From NCBI GenBank assembly GCA_963821925.1, contig CAWGFO010000006.1, positions 1-64,000 of the forward strand: DNA of 64,000 nt, in the 5' to 3' direction. Positions 36,762 to 46,186 of this stretch are shown here, piece by piece. A program made the translations under genes and the position numbers. Every line of letters starts with the position of its first letter. The stretch's first letter is position 1. Origin of the DNA: JAOUEA01 sp963821925. Lineage in GTDB: Bacteria > Actinomycetota > UBA4738 > HRBIN12. Below the pieces are notes generated by a model. That model was not told where the DNA came from and made no database searches. It saw nothing but the letters and a program-made list of their open reading frames with translations.

Positions 36762-38755
36762 ATGGTGACCAAGGAGCACGTCTTCATCCCGATGTCGGAC
36801 GGCGTCCGCCTGGCCGCGACGCTCTTCCTCCCCGACGAGCCCGGGCCGTGGCCCGCGATCCTCGAGGCGCTCCCCTACCGCAAGGACGACATCACCGCGT
36901 CGTACCGACCCGAGTACATCCGCCTCGCGCGAGGCCGGCTACGTGCTCTGCCGCGTCGACGTGCGGGGCACCGGGTCGAGCGAGGGCGTCCCCGAGGACG
37001 AGTACCCCGCGGTCGAGCGCACCGACATGGTGACCGTGATCGACTGGCTCGCGACCCGGGACTGGTCCACCGGGAACGTCGGGATGTACGGGACGAGCTA
37101 CAGCGGCTTCAACTCGATCCAGATCGCGATGGAACGGCCGCCCGCGCTGAAGGCGATCATCCCGATCTACGCGACCGACGACCGCTACGCCGACGACGTC
37201 CACTACTTCGGCGGCGCGCTGAAGCAGCTCGACCAGATCGACTACCCGACCTACATGGTCGCGATGAACGGCCTGCCGCCGGTCCCCTCGATCTACGGCG
37301 ACGGCTGGCGCGAGGAGTGGGAGCGCCGCGTCGACGCCGCCGAGCCCTGGATCGTCCGGTGGCTCGAGCACCAGCGGTGGGACGACTACTGGCGGTTCGG
37401 CTCGCTGAACACCGATTACGGCGCGATCGAGTGCCCGACGATGATCATCGCCGGCTGGGCCGACGGCTACCGGAACAACTCGTTCCGCACGTTCGAGGCA
37501 CTGACGTGCCCGAAGCGGTTGATCTTCGGGCCGTGGGCGCACGCCGCGACCGACACGTCGCTGCCCGGCCCGAACCACGACCTGATCCCCGAGCATCTGA
37601 AGTGGTGGGACCACTGGCTGAAGGGCGATCGACAACGGCGTCGACCGCGAGCCGCCGATCGTGCTGTTCGCGCAGCGCTCGACGCTCCCCGGCCCCGACC
37701 GGACGACGATGAACGGTGAGTGGCGCTGGGAGCCGACGTGGCCGCCGGGCCGGCTCGTCCCGACGCCCGTCGAGCTCGCGACCGCCGAGGCGAACCGCGA
37801 GGGCGACGGACCCGACGAGCTCGACGTGCGCGGCGACGTCGGCTGGACCGCGTGGATCAGCTGCGCCGGCGCGATGCCCTGGGGCCAGCCCGACGATCAG
37901 CGCCCCGACGAGATCCACTCGCTCACCTACACGTGGGCGCCGCTCGAGGACGACCTCGAGATCCTGGGGCACGCGCGGCTCCGCGTGACCGTCACCTCGA
38001 GCGCGCCGATCGCCTACCTGAACGCGAAGCTCTGCGACGTCTTCCCGACCGGGGAGTCCTCGCTCGTCGCGCGCGGCATGCTGAACCTCGCGCACCGCGG
38101 GTCGCGCGCGGAGCCCTCACCGCTGGAGCCCGGCCGGCCGTACGAGATCGAGTTCGACCTGGAGGTCGCTTCCTGGACGTTCGAGGCCGGGCACCGGATC
38201 CGGCTCGACCTGGCCGGCACCGACTGGCCGAACGCGTGGGCGCCGCCCGCGCCGGTCACGCTCACGGTCGACCGAGCGAGCGCCGTGCTGACGCTCCCCG
38301 TGCTCGACGGGCCGTCGCCGATCGAGGAACGCCCGGTCCTGCCGCCGCCGAAGCCCGAGACCGCGAACCAGTCGCCGAAGGAGCGCGACAAGTCCGAGGA
38401 CGAGTCGAAGGGCTGGGTCCGGTGGGAGGTCTCGCACGAGCAGCTGAAGCACGAGACACGCGCGTACGCCGGGAGCTTCGGGGACTACGACGCGCGGGAC
38501 GACATCCCGCCGTTCGCCGAGCTGTACGACGGGGTCGTCGCCGTGTCGACCGACGACCCGGGCATCGCGCGGGCGCACGGCGAGGCGCGGTTCACGATGC
38601 GGTTCCCCGAGGCGACGTGCGAGTCGTACGCCACCGTCAAGCTCGACAGCGACCGCGACACCTATCGCCTCGCGATCGAACTGACGGTGTCCGAGGACGA
38701 CGACGTCCTGTGGGTCCGGCGCTGGGATCGCGAGATCCCGCGCGACCACCAATAA
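36762..38755 (+). pseudogene. CocE/NonD-family (S15) hydrolase, two frameshifts
   Basis: The repaired product is about 664 residues. It has an alpha/beta-hydrolase core with nucleophile Ser in GTSYSGFNS, Asp region AGWADGYRNNS and His in GPWAHAATD. A jelly-roll domain follows (HARLRVTVTSSAPIAYLNAKL), then an extra charged C-terminal segment from about 38380. The frame changes near 36933 (LARL to EAGYVLCRVDVRGTG) and near 37627 (WLKGD to IDNGVDREPPIVLF). Both correspond to one extra base. Family members hydrolyse esters or amides with acyl groups; the substrate is unknown. ATG 36762 follows a TACGAT -10-like hexamer by 11 nt. Confidence 0.75.
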
Positions 38756-38768
38756 GGAGGAGCCGCAC

Positions 38769-39589
38769 GTGCCGTTCGTGGACGGGACCGAGGCGCGGAC
38801 CTTCTACGAGACGTTCGGCGACGGGCCCGACGTCGTGTTCGTCTCGGGCGGCGGCTCGCGCGGCAGCGACTGGCACCCGTACCAGGTCCCCCACTTCTCG
38901 CGATCGTTCCGATGCACGACGTACGACTGCCGCGGCGTGGGCGAGACCGTGTGCGACCGGCCGCTGCCGTGGCCCGTGTCGTCGTTCTCGCTCGACCTCG
39001 AGGAGCTGATCGAGGCGACGTGCACGCCCGCCCGTCGCGCTCGTCGGGCTCTCGCTCGGCTCGTCGATCGTGCAGGAGTGCGCGATCCGCCGGCCCGACC
39101 TCGTGCGGTGCGCGATCGTGATGGGCACGGGCGCGCGCAGCCCCGGGCTGGACCTGGGACTACCAGGAGGCCGAGATCGAGTTCCGGAGGGCCGGCGGCC
39201 GGCTCGACGGGATGATGGCCGTCGCGCACTACGCGCCGATGCTGTATCCGGCGCGCGTGCTGGGCGATCCCGAGCTCTGGCCACGGATCCGTGCGCAGCT
39301 GCTCGCGTGGTACGAGACCGAGGACAACGAGGCCTCGCTGATCCCGCAGTGGGAGGCCTCGCTCCGCGTCGACCAGCGCGAGACGCTCCCGGCGTGCGAG
39401 GTGCCGATCCACGTGATCGCGTTCACCGAGGACGTGCAGGCGCCCCCGCAGGACGGCAAGGAGGTGGCCGACCTCGCGCCGAACGCCGAGTACCACCTGT
39501 TCGAGGGGATGGGCCACGGCTCGATCTACGGCCACACGCACGAGGTGCTGAACCCGTTCATCGAAGACCTGATCCGGCGCCACCTGTAG
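38769..39589 (+). pseudogene. Alpha/beta hydrolase, two frameshifts
   Basis: A strong AGGAGGAG ribosome binding site precedes GTG 38769, 13 bp after the CocE-like gene, so the two are an operon. The early frame gives VVFVSGGGSRGSDWHPYQV. Near 39020 it must move to PVALVGLSLGSSIVQECA (nucleophile elbow GLSLG), and near 39150 to WDYQEAEIEFRRAGG, ending with PIHVIAFTEDVQAP and the catalytic His in GMGHGSIYGH. Both steps equal one extra base. Repaired length is about 272 residues. The fold is clear but the substrate is not. Confidence 0.75.
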
Positions 39590-39626
39590 GGCTGCGCCGC
39601 AGGCGATCTGACCCGAGAAACACGAA

Positions 39627-39646
39627 ACCCGGGCGTCTGCCCGGGT
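39627..39646. terminator. Rho-independent-like terminator hairpin
   Basis: An 8-bp GC stem (acccgggc / gcccgggt) with loop gtct is followed by ccggtcttt. It lies 37 bp after the alpha/beta hydrolase stop and before the convergent CPBP gene's stop, so it can serve both strands. The short T run makes it a typical high-GC terminator. Confidence 0.65.
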
Positions 39647-39712
39647 CCGGTCTTTGTGCGATATCGCGACTACAGAGTACGCGGACGGGTGCCTATCGGC
39701 AAGACCCTGCCG

Positions 39713-40462
39713 TCAGAACCCCGGCAAACGATCGCGGAACAGCAGGAAGCCGATGCCTGCGCCGACGTCCAGCAGGAAGTGCGCGATCACGAACGGCCAG
39801 GTCCGGCGCCACCGCAGGAACAGCGTGGCGAACAACACGCCCATCGCGAGGTTCCCGAGGAACCCGCCCCACCCCTGATACAGGTGGTACGAGGCGCGGA
39901 GCAGGGAGCTCGCCGCGATCGCCGCGAAGGGCGTCCAGTCGAGCTGGCGCAGTCGGGTGATCAGGAACCCGACGACGATCACCTCCTCGAGGAGCGCCGC
40001 CTCGGCCGAGTTCAGGAACAGCGCGGGCACGGTCCACCAGTGCCCCATCGGCGGCACCGGCACGACGAACCGGTTCACGCCGAGCGCGACCGCCCCCAGG
40101 TAGATCCCGATCCCGCCGGCCGCCACGACCGCGAAGAGGGCGAGGCCCCGCGTGATGTCGGAGCGTGGCCGGTCCCACGCCATCCCGATCCCGGCGAGCC
40201 CCTCGCCGTCGCGCCGCACCAGGTGGAACACCAGGTACACGGGCGCGAGCCCGAACACGAACCCGGCCACCTGCTTGGCGAACTGCGCGCTCTGGTTCCC
40301 GGCCGCGACGTACACGCCGCTGACCGGTGCCGACGCGAGGTCGATCACCGCATAGACCGCGCTCGCCAGGAGCGACAGCATCAGGACGACGCCGATCTCC
40401 TCCCACAGCGTCCGGCGGTCGGCCGGCGCGGCCGGGGTCGGCGGGAGCAGGTCGGGGTCCAT
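39713..40462 (-). CDS. CPBP family intramembrane metalloprotease
   Basis: The 249-residue protein has about seven hydrophobic segments. It carries the CPBP/Abi signature: a Glu-Glu motif (AALLEEVIVVGFL, about residue 150), then RASYHLYQGWGGF with His, then FVIAHFLLD with His/Asp. The usual EExxxR reads EEVIVVG here, so the Arg is replaced. Such proteins are membrane proteases or bacteriocin-immunity-like factors. ATG 40462 is chosen; an alternative ATG 18 nt upstream is possible. Confidence 0.85.
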   Translation of the reverse strand: MDPDLLPPTPAAPADRRTLWEEIGVVLMLSLLASAVYAVIDLASAPVSGVYVAAGNQSAQFAKQVAGFVFGLAPVYLVFHLVRRDGEGLAGIGMAWDRPRSDITRGLALFAVVAAGGIGIYLGAVALGVNRFVVPVPPMGHWWTVPALFLNSAEAALLEEVIVVGFLITRLRQLDWTPFAAIAASSLLRASYHLYQGWGGFLGNLAMGVLFATLFLRWRRTWPFVIAHFLLDVGAGIGFLLFRDRLPGF

Positions 40463-40526
40463 CGCGGTCACTGTACGCATGGGCGGTCCTCTAGACTTCG
40501 CCCCTCCGGGACGAGGAGTTCGATCC

Positions 40527-41747
40527 GTGGCGAAACGTGAGACGGCCGACCTGGTGGTGGTCGGCGCGGGCGCGATCGGCGGTTGGGCGTCGGTGTTCGC
40601 GAAGGAGGCCGGCGCCGGGCGCGTGCTCGTGATCGACCGCGACGTCGCGGGCAAGGGCGCCTCGACCCGGGCGGCCGGCATGGTTCGGTCGCAGGGCGGC
40701 TCGCCCGACACGGTCCGGCTCGGGACGTGGAGCATCGACTTCTACGGAGGGCAGCGCGAGACCTACGGGTTCGACTCGGGGTTCAGCGGGCAGGGATACG
40801 TGATCCTCGCCGCGACGCGCGGGGACCAGAAGGCGGCCGCCGAACGGATCGCGATGCAGCAGGAGCATGGGCTCGATGTGCGGTGGGTCGACGCGGACGA
40901 GGCCCGCCGGCTGAGTCCGACGCTCGCCGAGCGAGGCTACCGCGGCGGGTCGTACGTCTCGACCGACGGGTGGCTCGATCCCCCGACGAACGTCCAGGCC
41001 TACCTGCACGCGATGCGAGAGACCGGCGTGGAGCTGCTCGAACGCACCGAGTTCCTCGGGCTCCGCACGAAGGCCGGCCGAGGTGGCTCGCGCATCGTGA
41101 CCGGCGTCGAGACGAGCGCGGGCACGATCTCGACCGGCCGCATGATCCTGGCCGCGGGGCCGGGGATGCAGGCCGTTGCGAAGCTCGCGGGCGGGCGCGC
41201 CTGGGTCGGATACGCGCGGCACCAGGTCGTCGTGACCCAGCCGCATCCCGACCTGGCGCCCGAACGGTTCGGCGCGATGATCTTCGACATGCGCGCCGGG
41301 ATCTACTGGCGCCCCGAGGAGGGCGGGATCCTTTGGGGGATGTCGAACCCGCACGAGGCGCCCGGCGCCGCCCGCTCGATCGACTGGCCCTACATCAGGA
41401 AGATGGAGAAGCGGCTGAACACGCTCGTGCCGATCACGAAGGACCTCGGCATGCGGAAGGTGTGGGCGGCCACGATCGAGTACACGCCCGACCACCAGCC
41501 GCTGCTCGGGCCGTTCGTCACGGACGAGGGCGCGGAGATCCGCGGCGCGACGATCGCGAGCGCATGCGGCCACGGGATGATGTGGGGCCCGGCCGTGTCG
41601 AAGATCGCCAGCGACCTGTCGCTCACCGGCGCCACGGACCTGGTCGAGCGCCCCGACGACTTCCGGATGGACCGCTTCGACGAGCATGGGAACTCGCCGT
41701 TCGTGGACCCGGTGGCGCTGCCGTTCCCGGTCCTCGTCGACGAGTAG
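40527..41747 (+). CDS. FAD-dependent oxidoreductase (DAO / sarcosine-oxidase beta-like)
   Basis: The 406-residue protein shows the dinucleotide motif DLVVVGAGAIGGWASVFAKE, the second-strand VIDRDVAGKGASTRAAG (GASxRxxG), and a C-terminal SACGHGMMWGPAVSKIASDL FAD-contact region, as in sarcosine oxidase and glycine oxidase families. It oxidises an N-methyl or amino acid, making H2O2 or passing electrons to a partner. GTG 40527 is supported by GAGGAG 9-14 nt upstream. A TAGACT -10-like hexamer lies at 40492-40497. Confidence 0.88.
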   Translation: MAKRETADLVVVGAGAIGGWASVFAKEAGAGRVLVIDRDVAGKGASTRAAGMVRSQGGSPDTVRLGTWSIDFYGGQRETYGFDSGFSGQGYVILAATRGDQKAAAERIAMQQEHGLDVRWVDADEARRLSPTLAERGYRGGSYVSTDGWLDPPTNVQAYLHAMRETGVELLERTEFLGLRTKAGRGGSRIVTGVETSAGTISTGRMILAAGPGMQAVAKLAGGRAWVGYARHQVVVTQPHPDLAPERFGAMIFDMRAGIYWRPEEGGILWGMSNPHEAPGAARSIDWPYIRKMEKRLNTLVPITKDLGMRKVWAATIEYTPDHQPLLGPFVTDEGAEIRGATIASACGHGMMWGPAVSKIASDLSLTGATDLVERPDDFRMDRFDEHGNSPFVDPVALPFPVLVDE

Positions 41748-42452
41748 CTAGACCGCGACGTCGACGAGGATCAGTTCGCTGTCGGCGGACGCCACGATCT
41801 CGATCTCGGGCTCGTCGGTGATCTGCGCGGCGGCGCCCGTCTCCATGCGTTCGCCGTTCACGGCGACGTCGCCCTCGATCACGTAGAGGTAGATGCCGCG
41901 CCCTGCCGGCAGCGGATGGTCCAGCGACCGACCGGCCGTGAGCCGTGAGACGAACACGTGCGCGTCCTCGTGGACGAGCACCGCGTCGCCTCCGTCACCG
42001 CTGATCACCTCGAGCAGGGTGTCGGTGCGGTCCTCGGTCGTGAACACCTTCTGCTCGACGCCGGGCGTGAGCCCTTGCTCGCTCGGGATGATCCACATCT
42101 GGATGAACCGCATCGGCTCGGTCTCGCTGCCGTTCTGCTCGCTGTGCAGGGCGCCGCTGCCGAGCGTCATCCGCTGGACCGACCCGGCGGGTAACGGTCC
42201 CGGCGCGCCGCCCACGTCGTCCTGATGCCGGAACGTCCCCTCGACCACGTAGGTCAGGCCCTCGATGTCGCGGTGCGGATGCATCGGCCAGATCGCGCCC
42301 GGCACGAGCCGGTCGTCGTTGAAGACGCGGAGCGTGCCGAAGCTCACGTACTCGGGATCGCGGTACGAGTCGAACGAGTAGTGCCAGCGTGCCCGGAACC
42401 ACCCGCCGTCGACGTCGCTGATCTGGTCGTCGGTGCGGATCGCGATCGTCAT
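41748..42452 (-). CDS. Pirin family bicupin protein
   Basis: The 234-residue protein shows the pirin N-terminal cupin metal motif MHPHRDIEGLTYVVEG with SGALHSEQN, and the C-terminal half LYVIEGDVAVNG. Metal-binding His residues (HPHRD; HSE) are present. Some pirins act as quercetin dioxygenases and others as redox-sensing regulators. Its stop is immediately adjacent to that of the FAD oxidoreductase on the opposite strand, so the two are convergent with no spacer. Confidence 0.92.
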   Translation of the reverse strand: MTIAIRTDDQISDVDGGWFRARWHYSFDSYRDPEYVSFGTLRVFNDDRLVPGAIWPMHPHRDIEGLTYVVEGTFRHQDDVGGAPGPLPAGSVQRMTLGSGALHSEQNGSETEPMRFIQMWIIPSEQGLTPGVEQKVFTTEDRTDTLLEVISGDGGDAVLVHEDAHVFVSRLTAGRSLDHPLPAGRGIYLYVIEGDVAVNGERMETGAAAQITDEPEIEIVASADSELILVDVAV

Positions 42453-42489
42453 CGGCTGACCTCGGCGCCCGAGGCCCGGCCCGCGGTGC

Positions 42490-42723
42490 TCAGAGCTGGA
42501 GCACCGGGCAGGTCAGCGTCCGCGTGATGCCCTCGAGCTCCTGCATCGGCATGACCGTGCCCTTGGCGAGCTGGTCGAGATCGATCGCCTCGGCGCGCGC
42601 GACCACGTCGTAGGGGCCCGTCACCGGGTCCACGACGACGACGCCCTCGATGCCCCGTACCTGCTCGGTCACTTGCGCGGCCTTGCCGACCTCGGTCTGG
42701 ATCAGGATGTACGCGTGCACCAT
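42490..42723 (-). CDS. Stand-alone Lrp/AsnC ligand-binding (RAM) domain protein
   Basis: The 77-residue protein contains only the alpha-beta RAM domain of Lrp/AsnC regulators (VHAYILIQTEVGKAAQVTEQV, GPYDVVARAEAIDLDQL, GITRTLTCPVLQL) without the helix-turn-helix. Such SARD proteins form oligomers that bind amino acids and may modulate full-length Lrp proteins. It starts 15 nt after the LEA-like gene on the same strand. Confidence 0.93.
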   Translation of the reverse strand: MVHAYILIQTEVGKAAQVTEQVRGIEGVVVVDPVTGPYDVVARAEAIDLDQLAKGTVMPMQELEGITRTLTCPVLQL

Positions 42724-42738
42724 GTCGGGTCCCCCTCC

Positions 42739-43236
42739 TCAGCTCTTCGTGCCCCCGAACAACCCCTTCAGCTTGTCGAACAGTCCACCCGCGGTGTCCT
42801 TCGTCTTGCCCACGACCGGTCCCGCCGCGTCCTTCGCCTTCCCGGCGAGGTCCCCCGCGGTGTCGATCGCCTTGCCGGCGATATCGCCGGCCGTGCCGAC
42901 GGCCTTCTCGGCCACCGGGCTCGCCTTGCTCGCGAGGTTCCCGGCCGACTCCTTCGCTTTGTCCACGACCGGCGCGGCCTTGCCGGCGAGATCCCCCGCG
43001 GTGCCCTTCGCCTTGTCGATCAGGTTGCCGCCTGCACCGGCCGCGGTGTCCGCGACCGAACCCGTCGCGTCGGCGGCGCCAGAGGCCGCGTCGGCGGCCG
43101 TGCTTTCCGCGTCAGCTGCGGCGTCGGCCGCCGTGCTGGCGGTGTCGGCAGCTCCCTCGACGGCGGCCTTGGCCGCATCGGCGGCCGCGTCGGTCGCCCC
43201 TTCCGCAGCGCCCTTCGCGTCTTCGGTCTCGCTCAC
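42739..43236 (-). CDS. Alanine-rich LEA-like / coiled repeat protein
   Basis: The 165-residue low-complexity protein is dominated by Ala, Lys, Asp, Gly and Thr. Residues 1-80 repeat a DAAADAA / TAADAA pattern. Residues 85-150 repeat an amphipathic 11-14-mer of the form DxAGDLAGKAxPVxxKA. A GLFDKLKGLFGG tail ends it. This resembles group 3 LEA proteins and apolipoprotein-like stress proteins that fold on drying or at membranes. GTG 43236 is favoured by GGGAGG 7-12 nt upstream; ATG 43266 would add ten residues. No catalytic motif is present. Confidence 0.82.
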   Translation of the reverse strand: MSETEDAKGAAEGATDAAADAAKAAVEGAADTASTAADAAADAESTAADAASGAADATGSVADTAAGAGGNLIDKAKGTAGDLAGKAAPVVDKAKESAGNLASKASPVAEKAVGTAGDIAGKAIDTAGDLAGKAKDAAGPVVGKTKDTAGGLFDKLKGLFGGTKS

Positions 43237-43475
43237 GTCGTGCCTCCCGTCGCTGTGGATAACCATCGTTCCATCCCGGTCATCCTACGCAAACTCGCAG
43301 GTCACGTGCGGTGCGGCCTCGGCGTCGGCTGCTTCGCGTGTCGGTGCTCTCAGCGCGGCGCGCCCGCTCTATCAGGGATGAGGTCGCCAGGAAGTGACTG
43401 CGCCTTCTTCGAACGGCTGACAAGGGCGCCCCTGAAGGTCATCATCGTTCGAGCATCCGCTCTGACGTCACGACC

Positions 43476-44816
43476 ATGGACGACATCTCAAGCTCACCAC
43501 ACGACGATCGACCCGTGAGGCGTCGCCTCGCGAGCCTGCGGCTACGCTTCCCCGATCCGGAGCTGGAGTCGGCCTACCGGGCCGACCGCTACACCCTCAA
43601 CCTCGGCAACATCCGCTTCGCCTTCCTGGCGGGGATCGCCCTGTGGGTCGCGTGGGGGATCCTCCTGCGCCCCCACATGCTGGCCCTCTCCGACCAGCGG
43701 CTCGATATGGCGATCCGGTACGGCGTCTTCATCCCGATGCTCGTCGGCGGCTTCGCCGTGTCGTTCACGTCGCTCTTCCGCCGGATCTGGGAGTGGGTCT
43801 CCGTGGCGATCGCCATCGTCACGATCGTGGTCTGGGTGTACTACACGTCGAACGTGCTCACGCTGCCGGCCGAGTACGGGTACATCGGCGTCATCTTGAT
43901 CACGGCGTTCACCTACACCCTGTTGCGACTGCGGTTCATCCTCGTGGTGCTGATCACGATGGTCGGCATCGCCGCGTACCTCCCGTACGCCTTCACGGCG
44001 CGCTACATCGTCGACGTGAGTCGGGTGCTCGCTTCGCTCTACCTGATCTCGTTCGGCATCCTGGGCGGTCTGGCCGCCTATCGGATGGAGCGGTTCACGA
44101 GGCAGTTGTTCATCCGTGAGCGCCAGCTCGATCGGGAGCGCGAACGATCCGACGTCCTCTTGTTGAACATCCTGCCGCCCGCCGTGATCGAGCAGTTGAA
44201 GGCCTCGTCGGGAGAGCGTGTCGCTGAGGCGTTCGAAGAGGTCAGCGTCGTCTTCGTCGACGCGGTCGGATCCACGGCACAGGCCGCTCGCTCCTCACCC
44301 TCGGAGTTCGCGGGAGCGCTCGACGCCCTCTTCCGCCGGTTCGACGAGAAAGCCGATCGGCTCGGCCTCGAGAAGATCAAGACGATCGGGGACGCGTACA
44401 TGGCCGTCGCGGGCGCACCCGTGCCCGCGCCTGACCACGCGGCTTCTGCGGTCGCCATGGTCCTCGAGATCCTGGCCGATTGCGAGACGGACCAGTGGCC
44501 GTCAGGAGACCCGATCGTCGTGCGGGGCGGGGTCGCCACGGGGCCCGCCGTCGCCGGGGTCATCGGGGAGCGGAAGTTCGCGTACGACGTGTGGGGCGAC
44601 ACCGTGAACCTCGCGAGCCGGCTCGAGGAGCACGCCGCGCCCGGAGAGATCCTGGTCTCCGAGCCGACGGCGACCGCGGCCATGGATCGGTTCGCGTTCG
44701 GGCCGGTCCGCATCCTGGACATCAAGGGCAAGGGGCAAACACCGGCCCGTGCCTTGCTCGGCCCCGGGGTGTCGCCCGAGGAACGTGAGCCCACACGCGA
44801 GGCGGAGCGGGCGTGA
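43476..44816 (+). CDS. Six-TM receptor-type adenylate cyclase (class III)
   Basis: The 446-residue protein has six hydrophobic helices (residues about 45-205) with short loops. A signalling helix follows (RQLFIRERQLDRERERSDVLLLNILPPAV). The class III catalytic domain has metal Asp residues D262 (VFVDAVGS) and D306 (IGDAYM), K302 and D371 as the adenine-selecting pair, and transition-state residues N378 and R382. All key residues are present, so a functional cAMP-forming homodimer is expected. The stop overlaps the next start in a GTGA, tying it to the orphan binding lipoprotein. Confidence 0.92.
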   Translation: MDDISSSPHDDRPVRRRLASLRLRFPDPELESAYRADRYTLNLGNIRFAFLAGIALWVAWGILLRPHMLALSDQRLDMAIRYGVFIPMLVGGFAVSFTSLFRRIWEWVSVAIAIVTIVVWVYYTSNVLTLPAEYGYIGVILITAFTYTLLRLRFILVVLITMVGIAAYLPYAFTARYIVDVSRVLASLYLISFGILGGLAAYRMERFTRQLFIRERQLDRERERSDVLLLNILPPAVIEQLKASSGERVAEAFEEVSVVFVDAVGSTAQAARSSPSEFAGALDALFRRFDEKADRLGLEKIKTIGDAYMAVAGAPVPAPDHAASAVAMVLEILADCETDQWPSGDPIVVRGGVATGPAVAGVIGERKFAYDVWGDTVNLASRLEEHAAPGEILVSEPTATAAMDRFAFGPVRILDIKGKGQTPARALLGPGVSPEEREPTREAERA

Positions 44817-45748
44817 GAGGGGCACCCGACCGGACGCGCTCGGTCACCCTCGGCCTCGCCGTCGTGCTGTGCCTCGCTGCCCTGGGCTGCACCGGGGGGC
44901 CAAGAAGTGACGAGCGACCGCAAGGCACGCAGCAGGAAGGCACGATCGTCGTCGGCGTGTCGGGCGCGTTCACCGAGAATCAGATCGTGGCCGAGATGTA
45001 CGCCCAGGTGCTCGAGCACGCCGGGTACACGGTCGAGCGACAGCTGGATCTGCGTTCGCGAGAGGTCTCGCAGAACGCGCTGGAGTCCGGGCAGATCGAT
45101 CTCAAGCCCGAGTACCTCTCGTCGCTGCTCCGCTTCGTCGACCCCAACGCCGAGGCATCGAACGATCCCGACGACGTGGTCCATCGGCTCCAAGGTCTCT
45201 TGGGGCCGCGCGGGCTCACGCTGCTGACGCCCTCCCCGGCCCAGGACACGAACCAGTTCGTGGCGAACGCGCAGACGGCTGAGCGCTTCGATCTGACGAC
45301 GATGACGTCCCTCGCGCGCGTCGCGAGCCAACTGACGCTCGGCGCTCCCCCGGAGTGCCCGCAACGGCCCTATTGCCTCGCCGGACTGAACAGTGCCTAC
45401 GGCATCCTCTTCGACGACTTCGAGCCGCTCGACGTCGGGGGCCCCCAGACGGTCGCGGCACTCAAGGGCGATGAGGTGCAGATCGGGCTGCTGTTCTCGA
45501 CCGATCCGAGCATCGAGGCGAACGGGTTCGTGCCGCTCGTCGACGACAAGCATCTGCAGAACGCGGAGAACCTCACGCCGGTGATCCGCTCGGAGAAGCT
45601 GAACCCTGAGGTCCGGCAGGCGCTCGACGAGGTCAGTGCGCGATTGTCATCGGACGATGTCACCGCGCTCGTGGGAAGGGTCACGATCCAGGGTGAGGAC
45701 ATCGCGAGCGTAGCCAGGGGGTTCCTGGTCGCGAACGACCTGATGTAG
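44813..45748 (+). CDS. Orphan betaine/choline-type substrate-binding lipoprotein (OpuAC/OsmF-like)
   Basis: The 311-residue protein has a signal peptide with lipobox-like CLAALGC (Cys about residue 22) and an OpuAC/QAT-type binding domain (VGVSGAFTENQIVAEMYAQV, then IDLKPEYLSSLLRFV; QIGLLFSTDPSI). This family usually binds glycine betaine, choline or related osmolytes for an ABC importer. No permease or ATPase gene is near. Instead its GTG start overlaps the cyclase stop, so the two proteins are made together. A sensory role feeding the cyclase is an inference. Confidence 0.85.
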   Translation: MRGAPDRTRSVTLGLAVVLCLAALGCTGGPRSDERPQGTQQEGTIVVGVSGAFTENQIVAEMYAQVLEHAGYTVERQLDLRSREVSQNALESGQIDLKPEYLSSLLRFVDPNAEASNDPDDVVHRLQGLLGPRGLTLLTPSPAQDTNQFVANAQTAERFDLTTMTSLARVASQLTLGAPPECPQRPYCLAGLNSAYGILFDDFEPLDVGGPQTVAALKGDEVQIGLLFSTDPSIEANGFVPLVDDKHLQNAENLTPVIRSEKLNPEVRQALDEVSARLSSDDVTALVGRVTIQGEDIASVARGFLVANDLM

Positions 45749-45795
45749 GGCGAGGCGAGCGGGCGTGTCATCGGCACGCTGCGATCTCGCGAGGA

Positions 45796-46135
45796 TCAGC
45801 CGAAGAGGTCGCAGTCGCAGTCGAACACGCCGCCGCGCCCGCTCTCGTACGTGAGGTCATCGAGCGGCACCGCCTCGCCGGATCCGTCGGCGTCGATCAC
45901 GAGGTTCGGTGCGCCGTCGGTCGAGAAGGCGTTCTCGTGCCCGAGCGCGATCCGCGATCCGTCAGGGGACCACACGGGGTTGCTGGGGGCGTTCATCGAG
46001 GTCCGTGCCGGGCAACCGGAAAAGCAGCGAGCGTTCGCCCGTGCGGGCGTCGACGGCGTAGATCGAACCCCCGCGGGCCCCGAACCAGATCGTCCTTCCG
46101 TCCGGCGACCACGTCGGGCCCGAGGTGACGTCTCC
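45796..46135 (-). pseudogene. C-terminal remnant of a TolB/WD40-like beta-propeller
   Basis: Two propeller blades are readable: SGPTWSPDGRTIWFGARGG with SIYAVDARTGERSLLFRL in one frame, then NAPSNPVWSPDGSRIALGHE with NLVIDADGSGEAVPL in the next, ending FDCDCDLFG. The frame changes near 45995 by the equivalent of one extra base. There is no start or signal peptide, because the GH4 gene begins on the other strand at 46187. I read it as the tail of an exported TolB-like protein whose front was lost. Confidence 0.7.
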
Positions 46136-46186
46136 GGCCGCTGCGCGATGTTGTCCGTCTCCGGCCCGCCTGCAACACTTCCGATC

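Noticed and set aside
42739..43236. Direct-repeat or CRISPR-like array in the alanine-rich gene
   Set aside because: The repeats are at the amino-acid level, imperfect in DNA and in frame within an open coding sequence with a good ribosome binding site; there are no spacers or cas genes.
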